Origin: Osmia lignaria lignaria | Taxonomy: Eukaryota; Arthropoda; Insecta; Hymenoptera; Megachilidae | Direction: 5' to 3' | Length of the DNA: 64,000 nt | Assembly: GCF_051020975.1 (NCBI RefSeq) | Contig: NC_135040.1 | Span: forward strand, 10,053,501 to 10,117,500 | Shown: in pieces, positions 13,401 through 27,000 of the stretch | How the letters are laid out: each line of letters begins with the position of its first letter | Numbering within the stretch: position 1 is the stretch's first letter | The notes under the pieces: generated by a model | Seen by the model: only the letters and a program-made list of their open reading frames with translations | Databases searched by the model: none | Told to the model about the DNA's origin: nothing | Position numbers and translations under genes: made by a program

Positions 13401-14480
13401 GATTCTCCTCTCTACTTGTTCCCTCGATTTAAACAAGGGAAACTCACGAATCCAGCAACGTTCCGGTAAACGGTATCGTTCGAGAGTGTACCACTTACCG
13501 GGACAAAGGACAACGTCCCCGAAGAGCTTTATGGCACCGCAAGTTTGGCAACTAACAGTTTCTCCTACGTGCACCCGACTGCAATAAGAATGATTCGCCG
13601 TTCTCTTTCACCCTCGTTGGGATTCCGTGTTCATCGTTTGCCGATATTTCGAAAGTAAACTTCTACGAAGCTTCGTTCACAGAATCTAATGAATCCGCTT
13701 GCTTTCGCGGCCAGTTTTCTTTCAAGTTTCCCTCGCCTCCTCGGCAGTCTTCGTCCAGGCTCGAGGCTCAAAGGGTGCCAGCCTTAATCCCAGATACTTC
13801 GATCACCTTTTATCCTTCTTTAACGACGCAACAATTTCGAGAGATTCGACTGTCTTTGCGTTGCACATTGCGCCACGATCAAGTTTTAGCAAGCTGAAGA
13901 AACAAAATAAGCAACCATTCTGTTTTACGTTATAGAAGGGACACGTATCCCCAGATGAATAAATAAAGCGATGAAACCGGTTGTTACTTTGCGAAGAAGC
14001 ATCACGGTTCGATACGTACAGCACCGATTAATAATTCAATACCAATTAGCGAGCACTTCAACAACGAGTTGCTCGTGGCTCGGTGTGTTTCATGGTTCTA
14101 CATCGCGGCCTGGCTAAATGAAGCGTTGATAATCCCATCTCGGACGATCCTGGTCTATTAAGGATCCGATCATAAACGTTCGCTTTCTTGCGGTTGTCCG
14201 TTATAAATGAAGACCACCGTGCCCGGAGGTTAGCAGCGTACCGTTTCCTCAGCTAGAAATTCCTCTTCACAGCCAGAAGGAAGGAATAATTCTTAAATAA
14301 ATTTTTCTTTCGCGAAGGCACGCGCCGTGAACGAGCAATTAACCTCGACCGCGGAGGATACAGCGTTTCTTGAACAAGGAGGGGTTCCGCCTTTTCGGCG
14401 GTAGACGATCTTTTAATCCAAATTAATGCTTTTAACGAAATTGCATGGAAGCCTGCAGCGATGCTGTCCTTTCCATGTGC
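10415..14480. other. Noncoding stretch, GC-rich low-stop patches
   Basis: Around 11125-11760 and 12834-13470, frames of 100-210 codons are open in several registers at once, on both strands in the first patch. This is the signature of CpG-rich sequence with few TAA/TAG/TGA triplets rather than of a single coding frame. None of the translations shows a domain I recognise. The 10415-10690 part is AT-rich and featureless. Confidence 0.45.
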
Positions 14481-14481
14481 C

Positions 14482-14640
14482 CCTCGGCTCTTTTTTTCTC
14501 TCTTCTTTCCTTTTTTTTTTTAACTGCCTACTTGTCTTTCACCGCGTCTCTTTGCTTCTTTCTTCCTTTCTGTTCTCCTTTGTTCTGTTCTGTTCTGTTC
14601 TGTTCTGTTCTGTTCTGTTCTGTTCTATCCTGTTTGTGGG
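14482..14640. repeat. Pyrimidine tract ending in a (TGTTC)9 microsatellite
   Basis: The + strand is almost all C and T for about 150 bases. The tract contains a T run near 14511-14521 and ends in nine exact TGTTC units at 14581-14625. Interrupted relatives flank the array (TGTTCTCCT before, TATCCTGTT after). Translated, it gives repetitive Ser/Phe/Leu/Cys-rich nonsense, so it is not coding. It is a useful polymorphic marker candidate. Confidence 0.9.
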
Positions 14641-17600
14641 CCGCGATCGATAATTTTATTTCACGCTGTATTCTCCCCTGGCTCGCTGAATTTACCCACT
14701 TTGCAAATCGACCTACTTTTTCCTTGCTTCAATTTCATCAACGTAGGACAATCCTAAATCTTTTATTCGCCGCGTATCCTCTCCGTTTCTAAAGATCCCC
14801 TAGATTTTTCTCTTAATACAAGTCATCGTGTTTATAGATTTCTTTTGCCCCGGCTAAATTTCCAGCAACGAGCAAACAAGTTTCACCCGAGGGAAGAAAC
14901 TTAACGGAATGTCTGAATCTTCTTCCTTAATTATTACTCACAGAGATAACGATACCCTATACACGTACAGAAGCTAGAGAAAATGCGTAGACAGATTTTC
15001 CTACGGTTTTAAATTAGAACGGCAATTGTAAAATTGCCCCGTGTCCGATGTACCGTGAAGGGGAGGCAGATACGAAGATCGCTCGGCAATCTTAGCCATG
15101 CTTATCAGCCAGCCGTGGCTGCAAGTAGTGGGACGAAGAATTCATTGAACTCTAACAGGCACTAGAATGGAACGATTTAGCGCAGCGGTGTACAACACGA
15201 TCAGAGCAGGCTGCTTCGTGTTCGAAACGGTTGTGGTCGAAACGCGAATACAGAGAAAAAGACGGAGAGGGACGAGACCGTCATTCCCTTCGATCAAGAG
15301 AGCGTACTTTCATCCAGCTCATTCCGGAGATCGTTCGTTTGGTCGTCCCTAATGCCGGAGCAATGACCTTGCAGCATTTCGCCGTGTAAACTGCAACTCA
15401 TTCGGCTGTCTCTCTTCCATCCCCCTTTCTCCCCCTATCTCTCTTGTTCTCTTGCTCGTTGGTCCGATACCCTCGCAGCAGAGATACACTGCTCTACGGT
15501 CTCTCGTTGCAATCTGCAACCGTTGCAACGACCACTCGAGTGTGAACGCAACGGGGATCGTACTTGATCGTTTTAAAGATCGAGAGACTGGTTTAAAGAG
15601 GATATGCTGGATTTGCTCGCTGACCCCGCTGCATTTCTTTCCGCTCTTTATCCGTGTAATTCGTAATCGATGGCCTCTCGGTTTCGTTCGGTCCCGTTGA
15701 AACCGCGATGATCTTCAACTTCCTCGATGCAATGTACGAGAGGTATTTGAGTGTTGAATGGTAGGATTACAGTTGGCCTGGTCGAGATTAGACCTGACAT
15801 TAGAGTAATTAGAATGAGGGTTTTAATATTTCTTAATTATAATATTTCGTAATTTCGGATTAGATGTTGTATTAGCAATTACTCTACCGTCGTTAATCTG
15901 TACTTTAGTATCATTAGCGAACAGTATGTACCGTACAGGAGCAAAACGGAGGACGGTTTGGGTAAGGTTAGGGTAGGCTGTAACTCCGAGTATGTCTACA
16001 TACCTGAAAATCCATTTCAGAATTACCTACGTCCTTTCAATTTCAATGGTCTAGCCGAGCTTCGTTTACACAAGACCACAATTGCTTCCTGTCGCCAAAG
16101 TTTCTTCGAATAAACTTTTGCACAAGAGGAACCGGACGAGAACAGGTAGCGCGATCCCCCTCTGGTACCATTCAATGTAATCAGTCGAATATTACGCTGT
16201 CTTTAATAGAATGCTTTATAGGAGCGAACCGTGTTTCGACATTTTCCAGGGAAATCGCGAGCAATCCCCGGAACAAGACGAAGGTTATTCACAGAAATCG
16301 TGGCTGAATGAACGCGAATTCCGGGAGATTGAGAGCAATTTCCGTGGTCCGCGACAAAACAGAGATTGCGATTTCAGCGTGAATCATTTCGTGGTCGTAA
16401 CTTATCAAGCACGTGGTTCGCTCGAGGATTACGTTGCAGCGGGTCGACTTAGTTTTTGTTAGAAAGCTGGGATTCTGAATGGAAAGCTTAGCTACCTGCT
16501 AGGCTACGCGCGTATTCGCCAATCAAATTTCTTGTTTGCACTGTTAGGTTCGTTTCACAATGACTATTTTCTCTGGCGCCGGAAATGCCTCTTTCATCCG
16601 CGCTACCAATTTTCTCGCGTTCCCTGCCTTTTCTCTTCACCTTTCACCCATCTCAAACACCATAGACGTTTCCTTACCACGAGAGCATCACGGTTTTATC
16701 GGCCCTGTGTGAAAATAGCGAGCGGTGTAGGACGAGAAACGCTGGTCTGAAGCAAGCCTAACCCAGCTGGAAGGGAAGAGAGCGGACCAAAGTCTGCCAC
16801 GAGGCTGATTACGAAATGGAAGCAAAAAAAGACGGCATCAGGGTATCGGGCCGAAGGAGATAAAAACGAGGCAGGGAAAACGAAGGGAGCGAAAGCAGGG
16901 GAGAGGGTTCGTTCGAGATTGCCTCGACGGTTCCGTCGGCCCTTAACGAACCTTTAATGCCTAGCCTGGCATGGTGACGAAGGGAGCCCGAAGACGATCC
17001 CGTGCCGCCCGAAAGCGACACCGAATTCCCCGGCATTTAACCCGGTGCGTTAACCTTTCTGAAACCGAAGCAATTGCACTCATTGTCCGGGAACGATAGC
17101 CACAGAAGAAGTAGGATGAAACCAGAAGACGAAACGAGATGGTGATCGTTAAGAGAAAAGGAAGGACGATGGAAGAGGCGGAGGGGAAGGATGAACGATT
17201 CAACGTCTAATTGGACGTGTACTTTTTCACCGGACCTTCCATTCCAGCGGCCGAGTGTGGGTGCAGGCGGCGTTGGTCGGGGTGGCATAAAAGAAAGAAA
17301 TCATCATGTACGACATTTGCCCCGTTGCATGTTTACTATTTCGTAGTACGTAGCTTGCCGGGAAGCCGTAACTGTAGGTATGCGTGTCACGCGGCACCCG
17401 TGGAAGGTTAACGAACACGGTCACCGCTAATTGACTTTTTAACCGCTAATTAAGCCCGAGACGAGCCCAGCCGCACGATATCGTTACGCTAGACGGCAGG
17501 GATGTACGGTTTTCGACGATGTGCACACCTTTTAAGTAGTTACACTCGTTGCTACCAACAGCGAGACCAATCGGTGCTGAAACGATGATGATTCACGGCT

Positions 17601-19614
17601 CACTTTCACTATGCTTACGACTCTATTGGGATCTGAAATTCGTGCCTCGTATTCGGAACGCGTTCTTTCTTTGCCAAAGTACCGTACAGACGACCCATCA
17701 AGATGCGTTAAATGTTCCTCTACACAGAATTAACGTGACTTTGCAGAATCATCGATGGCGTAATCGTTCACCTTTCCTCTGGAATCAGAAGCGATAAACA
17801 CCGATCCCCTTTGGCTACGCGTCTCTGGCCACTGACACGCGATACTTTCGATTCGCGTACTTGAAAATATGGGTTAATGGACGCGTCGATCTCCCTTACG
17901 GCGTGGCGTGGCGAGAGGGACCGTTGATCCGGCGGTTGTTTTTCGGATGGAAAAAAGTTCGCACGGTCCAGTTGCCTCAATGCGAGCCGGTAGATTGTGC
18001 AGACCCACGCAGGCTATCATCGAAGATTGCACCTGTGCGAGAGAATACACAGGAGTGTCTGGAGTGACCCCGTTAACGGGTCCTCAGCTTTCGCGTGTAC
18101 GCGCCGGTAACATGGAATTTCCTTGCGCAGCCTTGTCGACTTTAACCTTGCGTTTTCGTTTGATAAAATAGTTTATTTCAAACGTAAACTGAGATCGTTT
18201 AAAAATATTCCAAGCTAGCGCTCGAAAGGAAACCGTGCCGCGACACTCGCCGATTAATACTTTAAGCCGGCGGTTTTTTGTCCCGAGGTGAATTTAAATA
18301 TCAGGCTGCAGAGCTTACAAATTTAACGATCTTGTCTGGCAGGCACGTAGCTTAGCAGCAGCACGGAGCACAGAAGTCATTAATTAAGCCTCGTCGTCCC
18401 TAATTCGTCGTTGTCCGATTTACTCTCGCCGCGAGGCGTCCCATGCTGCGCGCCGGCCATCGACACACTTAAACGGTCAGTCCTGATGTCTCCTTTGGTA
18501 ACATTACGTAATTACCCTTCTGTTCGTTACAACGGACGAGGTAAGAAACGGGCTGAACGTTGATAGGGTGAAACGAAGAGAAGCGATGAGTCAGCCGAGA
18601 CGGTGCAGTCGTTTAACCTCGGGTCGCATTAGCCGCAATCGTTACACCGAAAAAATAATTACACCGGTCGTTACACGGACCGTCCTCTCCCACTCGAACG
18701 CATAGCTCCGCTGCTTTATCGTGAAACGTGCAGCGGTTGCGGGACGCGCGTGGACTTTTATTCTGGACCCGCGGCTATCAGCGCAACTCGTTCTTAATTG
18801 TTTCAATTCGGGTCGTTGCGTCTTAGAGCGGACTGGAATCGTGCACGGGCCAATCGTAATTCCGACAAAGTGGCCCAACTACGTGAGCACCGACTATTTT
18901 CACTTTGCTCCCTCGTTCCTTAATAATTGACCAGCACCTAAACGGTTCCACGTTGCGGCGATTTCACGCCATCGTTTTCAATGGCCTCCCCGGTCTACGC
19001 GGGTTCATTGAATCGATGCGGTTTCAAATCGCTGAATAACAAGTGGAATCGTTAACTGTCCTATTTCGGACCACGTCCGAATAGCTGGGAGCCGAGCAAC
19101 GCGGTGTATCGAAGTCGAAAGGTAAAGATACCGTTCGAAAGCCGAGAAGCACGAATTTTGCCAAGGTATACTTATCGCGATCCGGTGTCGCGTAAATTAT
19201 GTTCGTGCCATTATCGCACCCCGAAATCACGAACACCGTAGAAACGATCCGCCACGGTCGAGGGCAGCGGTCTTGAAGGGCGGTGGGTTAGGTTCGTTGT
19301 AGAGGTTAGGGCAAGTGGTAAAATGAGATTCGCGTGTACATTTTTTTCTTATCTGACGCACGGGACGCGAGCGAAACTAGACAGGAGGGTTCGAAATTCT
19401 GAGGGGTGAGAACACCCTACGAACGGCGTACAGTCTACTAGCGCTCACGAAACCGTAAAATATCTTGGCCGGTGAGATATTTCGCCCGCAGGTCCTCGCT
19501 TCCGGTTTCGAAGGAAAGAAGAGCGAACTGCTGCTTGAAAACTGTACGCGTGGAAGCGTACGAGATGGACAGAGGAAGACGACGTAGGGTCGCCGCGAGA
19601 GGACAAGGGGAACG
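14641..19614. other. Noncoding stretch, no gene seen
   Basis: The longest open frames are around 60-87 codons and unremarkable. A purine-rich tract lies at roughly 16826-16915. The word ACCGCTAATT occurs twice 19 bp apart (17423-17432 and 17442-17451). CCCGTTAACGGG near 18070 is a 12 bp palindrome. An AT-rich patch near 15790-15890 is bounded by AGAGTAATT and its inverse AATTACTCT, too short to call an element. Confidence 0.45.
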
Positions 19615-19634
19615 AAAGAGAGAGAGAGAGAGAG
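19615..19634. repeat. (GA)n microsatellite
   Basis: About ten GA units lie in a longer purine-rich stretch. It is surrounded by a GC-rich patch (19377-19894) where three minus-strand frames of about 145 codons overlap, which I regard as non-coding. GA runs can bind GAGA-type factors in insects, but nothing else here points to a promoter. Confidence 0.75.
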
Positions 19635-19639
19635 GAAGA

Positions 19640-20990
19640 GAGGAAAGAGACAACGTCTGGAGAATACAGAATTGGCCGTAACATAAAGAAGCGGAAGGTA
19701 CGAGGATGGCAACCCTCGTGAAGGGGAACTCGTGATAACGTGCTTCGGATATAAGTACCGCGGGGAGTATGAACGTAACTCCTCGTCCTTGCACAGCTGC
19801 GTAAGTATACACTCTCGCAACTTCTCGCGAGAATACGCGTCCCACCTCGCCCCGTCTCACCACGAGAACGCTTCGTGTGTCCGCGTTTTCGCATTTCCGA
19901 CGCTGAAACTTTATCTTACTTTACGACGAATCAACGACCGCGCTTTATCATTGTTCTCGACCCCCTACACTCTTTATGCCCAGCCAGTATTGCGTCCAGA
20001 TTACGGATACTCACGATGGTAACGAGTCCACACAAAGGTCTCGTTCCTTTCTTTCCTTTTCTTTTCTTCTTCCTTTTTTCACCAGCAGCGAACGTTGCTT
20101 AAGACGGTCGAATAATCTTAACGAGACGCGGTTTCTACTTAGCAAAATTAGACGTTCCGCTTCCACCGGTGTCGTTCTTGGTCCCCGTAAGCATCGTCGC
20201 GCGAGACAGATAGGATCTTCCCGTTAGTAGCAGCGCCAGCTAATCGCGCGCATCCCCTCGAGACGCGTTCCGTGTAAAAAGAGCGACAGAGACAGACAGG
20301 ATAATCTTAGCCCGAGCGAAGCGGAGGCAGAATCCCTGCGAGAACAGGCCACTCGACCCAACGGTCTACCTCCCGTTGCACCGAGAGGCGTGCACTCAGC
20401 CCGAATTTACACACCAGTGTTTACGGGCCAAGATGGCGCCAGGTTACCACCCTTACGTGCGTTAACACCGCTACGAGAAATAGTGGCCGCGCACCCTCGT
20501 CTTCCTAGACAATAGGCACGATACCGTGGCCCGCAACAATGCTCGTCCAGGCCGCAACCGAACACCGTCGACGTCTCGAGGGAAAAAAGAAAGAGAACGT
20601 CGTCTCGGGAAGGCTGCTTCTGGGTGACGAGGACGTTCTCGACGATCATCCCTTGGAATTACCTGCGATTCAAGCGCGGACCAGTTCCCTCTTGGACTCG
20701 GTATTTCGCAATCACGCGGTTGCAAGCCGACGTTTCCTGATACGATGAAGCCAGCCAGGATTTTTAAAGCATTTATCTTGAGCACCGCTCGGATTCAAGT
20801 CTCGTGAAATATATGGAAGGGAAGAAAATTTTCTAGAAACGAGACTAGCCGATTAATGATGGCTCGTTGCGGGATCGATTAGTGAGAAACGATGTCGATG
20901 AATAATAGTTATAGTGAAGATAAATACTGTGTGAAGTGTTCAAGGAGCAGCAGCAATCGTTTGATATACGCAAGAAATTACATAAAAAAT
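19640..20990. other. Noncoding stretch; YY1/Pho-like word near 20430
   Basis: No supported gene is present. The word AAGATGGCGCC near 20429 resembles the YY1/Pho consensus (ATGGC core in AAnATGGCGGC). A CpG-rich part at about 20160-20700 has open frames on both strands without recognisable domains. Confidence 0.4.
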
Positions 20991-20992
20991 TA

Positions 20993-21051
20993 AGACACCT
21001 GTATGATATATAAGTACTTGTTACTGCTGCATCATACTGCCACTTGTGTCT
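20993..21051. other. Imperfect hairpin in AT-rich DNA
   Basis: AGACAC (20993-20998) pairs with GTGTCT (21046-21051), and TATGAT (21002-21007) pairs with ATCATA (21031-21036). The bulges are unequal, 3 and 9 bases. The size is in the range of a small-RNA precursor, but the asymmetric internal loop makes a microRNA unlikely, and the arm does not contain a conserved insect microRNA seed that I know. Confidence 0.2.
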
Positions 21052-24000
21052 AAGGAGATTAACCCACATTTCTATCTCAACTATCATTACACGGTCATTA
21101 GTATAGTTGAAACACGTTCGAAATTTAATTACGTTACCTGAAACCTTGTCTTTCCAAGAGTGAGTAAAAAAGAAGTTGATTAACAGCAATTACACGGATG
21201 GCGAATCTTCGTTGCACATGCATGCCAGAACCGACATAAATCGTGGCCAATAAGTCGTTGGCTGTCGAGCGTCACTGTACATCCTCCAGTCGCCATAATC
21301 CGTCGGATGGACTGCATAATTCATTCTCTCCGTCATTGGCAGGCCTCGAAGTCCGATGACTCGTTATACCTCGGCGCACGAGCTACGATTACCGAATGGT
21401 AATGGCGTCCGCTCGCATACTCTTACCGTTCAGTTTGGAGTGTAACTCGTCACGAACGGCTGCGAACCGACTGCAACTGCAATTAACTTGCCCGATTTGT
21501 CGTCTGATTTCCATCGCCAGCTACCATCTCAGAATTCTCAACTTTTTCTAATTAATTAAACGCGTCTCGTCGAGCTCGAGGTCGATCCGCGTCCGTGATC
21601 GAGATGATCGAGGCAACTTTCATCCCAGACAAATTGCTTATACCGTATGACGTTCATCGATTACCAAGGGTTACGTTGAAATCTTTCATAAATTCCTTTT
21701 CAACCGTGATTCGAGTTCAAAGTTTCAACGCCTTCGTCGAAAGACTCCATCGTCATGCGTTATTAACACGATCTCGAGCTCGCACTTGGAGAACGTGCTT
21801 CTGTTCGTCGTCTAATGGTTGCTAATATATCATACTTTTTTTTCAGCTGTCACCTATGCGTCATCTATTTCGCGATCACGCGTTGCCAGTTTCCGTCGAC
21901 GAACCGACGCGACGTTTCATCCATCCTCCGTCACCTCTGCTCTCCACTTACAAGTTCTTGCACTCTCCTCCGCCTTTGTACATCCTTCCGGTATCCTTAT
22001 TCCGCTTCTATTCCAGAGCCAGACACGCAACATCCGTACAGCAAATACAATTTTATAGTCGATACTATTCCTCCTCGAGTTTTATCATCGATTCACGGGA
22101 AGGACTGTTGCATCGCTCTGGATATGCATATCTCTGTTATCAAGTCGATGCACACGGCTTCCTTTCCGACGTTTTCTAGCCTCCTCCGCGAGACACAATA
22201 CGCATTGCATCATATGTATGTAAGTCGAGCTACGTAGGCTATTTTCAGCCAGGGATCTGTTATTCACTGGTTGCCGCGTATTTTCTCAAAGAGCCTTGTC
22301 AATACCTTCGCTGCCAATCTTTGCCGCGCGCGTACCTTTAATCCGGTCTCGCGAGGAGGAAAACGTGCAACACCCCTCGAGACGAGGGCGGAAACGGAAC
22401 GGCGCGAGTAAAATTTGAAATTTTATGTGTAGCTGACACACCGTTTCCTCGAATAATTTCGAAACCTTCTGCAGCCTCGCTTGGGGGATCGAATGATCGA
22501 AACGTCGCGTCGTGTCGTCGAGGAACGTTGCTTTCACTGAAATTTGAATTCTTCCCACTCGCGACGGTGTACGGTTTATACCCTACGTATCGTTCTAGTT
22601 TGCTCGATACCCTTTTTTCTCTATCTTTTCACGTTGCTTTCGTTACGCGCGTTTGCCTGCAACGTATCCACGCGTGGAAGAACTGGCGTGGGCGTGTATG
22701 CATTGCACGCTCGCTGTATAAGCACGCGTCGCTGTGCCACGGCATCCTCGAGGGTGCTTCCCTCGGGGATTGGAATGCTTTGCCGCCCTCCCCTCTGACC
22801 TCGCCACCGGCTTCTGCAACCCTCCTCGCTACAGAAAATCCAAACATTCTTTTGGGTTTATCAACTTTGTGTTTAATTCAGGAGATTCCAGCCGGAGAAG
22901 ATCCAGCCAGCTTAGCGTCCTGAGAGGCGACCGGACGTAGCCAGGGGAACAGGGCGTCGCGTCGCGTAAATATTGCTTTATAATAAACCCGAGGGTTCAA
23001 CGGTGAAAAAAGGAAAGCATCCAGAGAGCGTTTAACGTGCTTAGAAAATGATCATCGAGCTCGATCTAATAATCCTTCTCTCCTCTTCCTCGTCGATTGG
23101 TTTACGAAACACGCCGGCGAAATCCGGTAAGTGGGCTGCACGATATTAAAAAACTGCTGCTCGTTAAAAAATACTTAACCCGGTGGAAATTGCAGTTGGC
23201 GCGAAGTTGGCGAACGAACGATCGACAGCGACGGGTTCGATGAAAATGGAGAGTCCCTTCTGGTCGACGATATCGAGGCATTAATTTCACGGGTCCTTCC
23301 CGTGGCGTGTACTTTAAAACTCGTTATTACGTAAGCGTACATGCTCTTGCACCAAGTTACGAAAGCGTTATCGATGTTCTTTCTCTTTTCGTTTCTTTGA
23401 ACCTTTGCCGGACAGCGGTTCTCTTTCCATTTAATTTTTATTCCATTTTATTTTTCTTTTTGACGAGAGAGTATTCAAGAGCGCGGAACCCGACGAACAA
23501 CGCACAGCGTTCCGTTCTCCTATTATCCTTATTATCGGTATCAAGTGAAACGAAAGTTCGCAAACTTGGGAATCCCGGGTGCCGAGCTTCGTTCCGCTTT
23601 ATCTGCGCCAACCAAACGACCACCTAGCCTAACTTACCGATTCCCGACCTCCTAATCTCACCGGGATACCACTGGCTAACGTACGTTCCGACCCGATAAA
23701 GACCGTTTCCTACGATAGATAAAGAGCCTTCACCATCCGTCAGGCCATGTTTCCACCGCGGTGTTACCTTGAAAAACGCGTCACGTACCGATGGAAATCC
23801 CTCGGAGCAGATTTCACCGCGAACAAATTCTCTGTCTCTCTTCCTTCTTCGTTTAGCTCGTCGGCGAAGCGGTAAAACGAACGCGTGATTCGCTGTTCAT
23901 CGATCTTCGACGGTCTTACGCGAGTCTGCGAAGCTTTTAAACCTCGGCAAGTCGTGTAAATCGTTCGCTGCAAGACCGTATGCATTTTCTGACTTTTGTC

Positions 24001-27000
24001 TTTGTCACAACGCGCCATGTCTTATACAGATAAGACTGTTTTCACAGTCGGTTCGTACGATTTTCGAAAGTCTTAACCAGGCGAAGCTTCGTCAGACCTG
24101 TACCTCAGTCTTATTCGTTGTTTTCGTTAGCGAGTAATTTATCATTCTCAGGGGCGGCTTGTCGATGACATCTTGAAACATTTGGAACGCTTCGACGCGG
24201 CCAGAGGAATTAATTCCGCGCCGAGGAGGTCGGCTATTATTTTTCGCGGCTTCACGGGATCGTGATTCGAAGTTTTTAAGACGACGAAGGGTTCGAACGT
24301 GGTGAGGGCCCTTGAAAGTAGGTAGTCGCGTGTTTGTGACACGCTCGTCGGTTCGTGCGCCCGCGCGCTCGCGCGACCTGTATTGATTGAATTAATTGAG
24401 TGGTCGGAATGGCGGGAGGACGAGAACGGCGGTGCACACGTGCGCATGGTTCATAGATTTCCCGTCGAGGTCTATGTAAGCTTGTACGCGGATAAGGGTG
24501 CCGGATGAATGGACGGATGAAATGGATTTACACGAAGCGGCCGAACATATTTCAGGAGATCATAAGAGCGAGCGAATCTCAAAGATGGAGTGGAAGAGCG
24601 GAGAAACCGGGAGATCGACCGCAGGATATGACAGCCACACGAAAGCGTCCTTCCTCGTACCGTGTTACGACAAATGTGTGCTAGCAGGATCGATCGAACG
24701 TCTCGCGGAACACGTGGTTCAGAACATAATGGAAAATCGATATCATCCCGGAAACGTCCCCTTCCGAATTCGTCTACGAAAAACGAACCGTTTTATTCCG
24801 CGATAATTGGAATTAACGGCTCGGTTCGTGCTATTTGGCATAGACTAGAGAGCAAGAAGCGAAACGATGATCGTGAGAAAAGGGAAGCTTTCCCGACTGA
24901 AATGCTGGAAGGGTCAATTTATAGTGGACGATGCACAGTTTCGAGCTATTAAACGATTAGAAACACAGAAGCAAGTGGGCGTCGAGCATAGCACTGCGAC
25001 GCGGCGTCGTGCTACACTTATATTCCTCAAACTTTACGACGAATGAAAGAGACATTTCTTGGCGTGCTACCAAGAGAAATATCTGTGGAAGAAGCGCGTG
25101 TGGAGCTTTTATAACGGCGCGGAATATGGATGAATACTCTTTCGTTGAAAGGGGCTACTCTTCGAACAGAAAAATTATCGGCATTACGATTCTCTCGGTT
25201 ATTAATGGGCTCACCATTCAGCTTGAAATCACGATCTCACTAATAAATAATTTCCTCGAAGAGAAATCCAGATATACACGATATCCTGTTTATCAAATTT
25301 TTTCCGTTCAACGTCTGTGAACAAAACATTCAATAACTTTTTTCTTTACCATTTACACACCGTGTCGAAAGATAGAACGTTAAAAATATTTTTATCATTG
25401 TACGCCGTTCTAACGCTGACAGTACCAGATAGGTTAAAACCAGCCAGAGCATTTGGATGTAGAAAATATTGGGATTTTCTGATCTTCCTACCGTCCTGCA
25501 TACACTACGGCCCGAACAGGGATGAATTTAATGCTCACCCCGTCACCACCTTTGCCCAGGGTCAAATCCCAGCTACCGGAGGTCCAACAGGATTATCGTA
25601 ATGGTTCGCTAAGGTTCAACGCTGGTTCTCGACCTCTGTCTACGTTCGAAATCCTGGAACAGATCGGCAGGGGAGTTCTCCGTTTGCCATCGTGCCTCGA
25701 TACGCGCTATCGAGCACAATATCGAGGACGGTCCTTTAGTTATCAAAGCCACACGGAGCCGAGAAGCTTACACAAAGCTACGGAATTATTATATCATCTC
25801 CGAAACTGTTACTTTACGGTTCCAGCGAATTAATCGTTACCACGTTTCGTTTCAAGGTAAATTATACGATTTACAGAACGGTAATGGTAATTAGAAACAT
25901 CGTCAAGCATGGAACAGGTCAGTTTTACGATGCCATTTCGACTTCATGAGGATAATAATGGAAGATACTTAATGCGACTATAATGACTTACAACGACCCA
26001 TTTGCTTTCCATAATATCATTTAATCGCCAGTCGACGAGCTCATTTTTCGACCGTTCCAATGTTGGATATTTGTATTTCCGAAACAATTCACATGGTACG
26101 TTCACCAAAAGGGAATTTGTCCGTTTGCTTTCACGTTGGTCAGCTGTAGTTTTTCATCTCGTCAGGTTCATTAGCTTCGCGGGACACGTTTCGCGTCCGA
26201 TGCAATGAGACTGCCGGATGTAGAAGACACGAGAAGGCAAGGGACAGGAATGATCGACTTCTTTTTCCTACACGGAACGGGACAAACGGGGAAACGACGG
26301 GTCAGAAGGTAGCAAACTCGTTTCTTCCTCCTCCTCTTTCCCGCCTGTTTCCCTCTCGCTTCGGCTACCATCTCCTCTTGGATGCTCTTTTTCTACTTTC
26401 TTCCTTTATTTCCTACCCCTGTCTCCGGTTAACGTCGCGAGTCACGTCGTGTCAGAAGGGTTTTGCGAGCCACCGGATGACTGCCGGCGGGTGATACGTC
26501 GCTTTCTCGCGTGACGTCACCCCCTTCACCCCTTTATCGCGGAAGAAAAGCGGCTGATAGCGTTGGCGGTGGTCTGGAAAGAGAGAAAGGAAGAAGAAAC
26601 GGGGGGTTGGAGTCGGGCGACCGTCCGCGGAAAGCTCCCTTAGATGCGCCAGAGAGGCTCAACGTTACAAATGACCGCGGCGCTATGCATATCCGACCAG
26701 ACCCGAGCCATCACGAACCCTTCTACGAGTTGAGAAACATCCCTCGTCCTCTAATACGTCACTGACGAACTTCCGCTTCCTTCTCCTCCTCTCCTCTCTG
26801 TCTCTTTTCTCGCTTTCCGCCCGCTGCTACTTTCCATCACACTTAATCGCCGCGACAAGTGCCATTATTGGAAAATTTGTTTTGCCCGTCTTGTGAAACG
26901 TACGGAAATTTCATGGACGCATTTAGTTGAAGTTCTTTTTTCCTGGGTATCTTCTACAGCGAAAGCTTTGATTCTTATGAGTGGACGCGTTTGATGAGTT

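Noticed and set aside
12834..13470. 211-codon + strand frame
   Set aside because: Three + strand registers are open together and the translation is low in information (Ser/Phe/Arg/Pro), typical of pyrimidine-rich DNA.
15955..15985. TTAGG-like words resembling insect telomere repeats
   Set aside because: Only two or three imperfect units; not an interstitial telomeric array.
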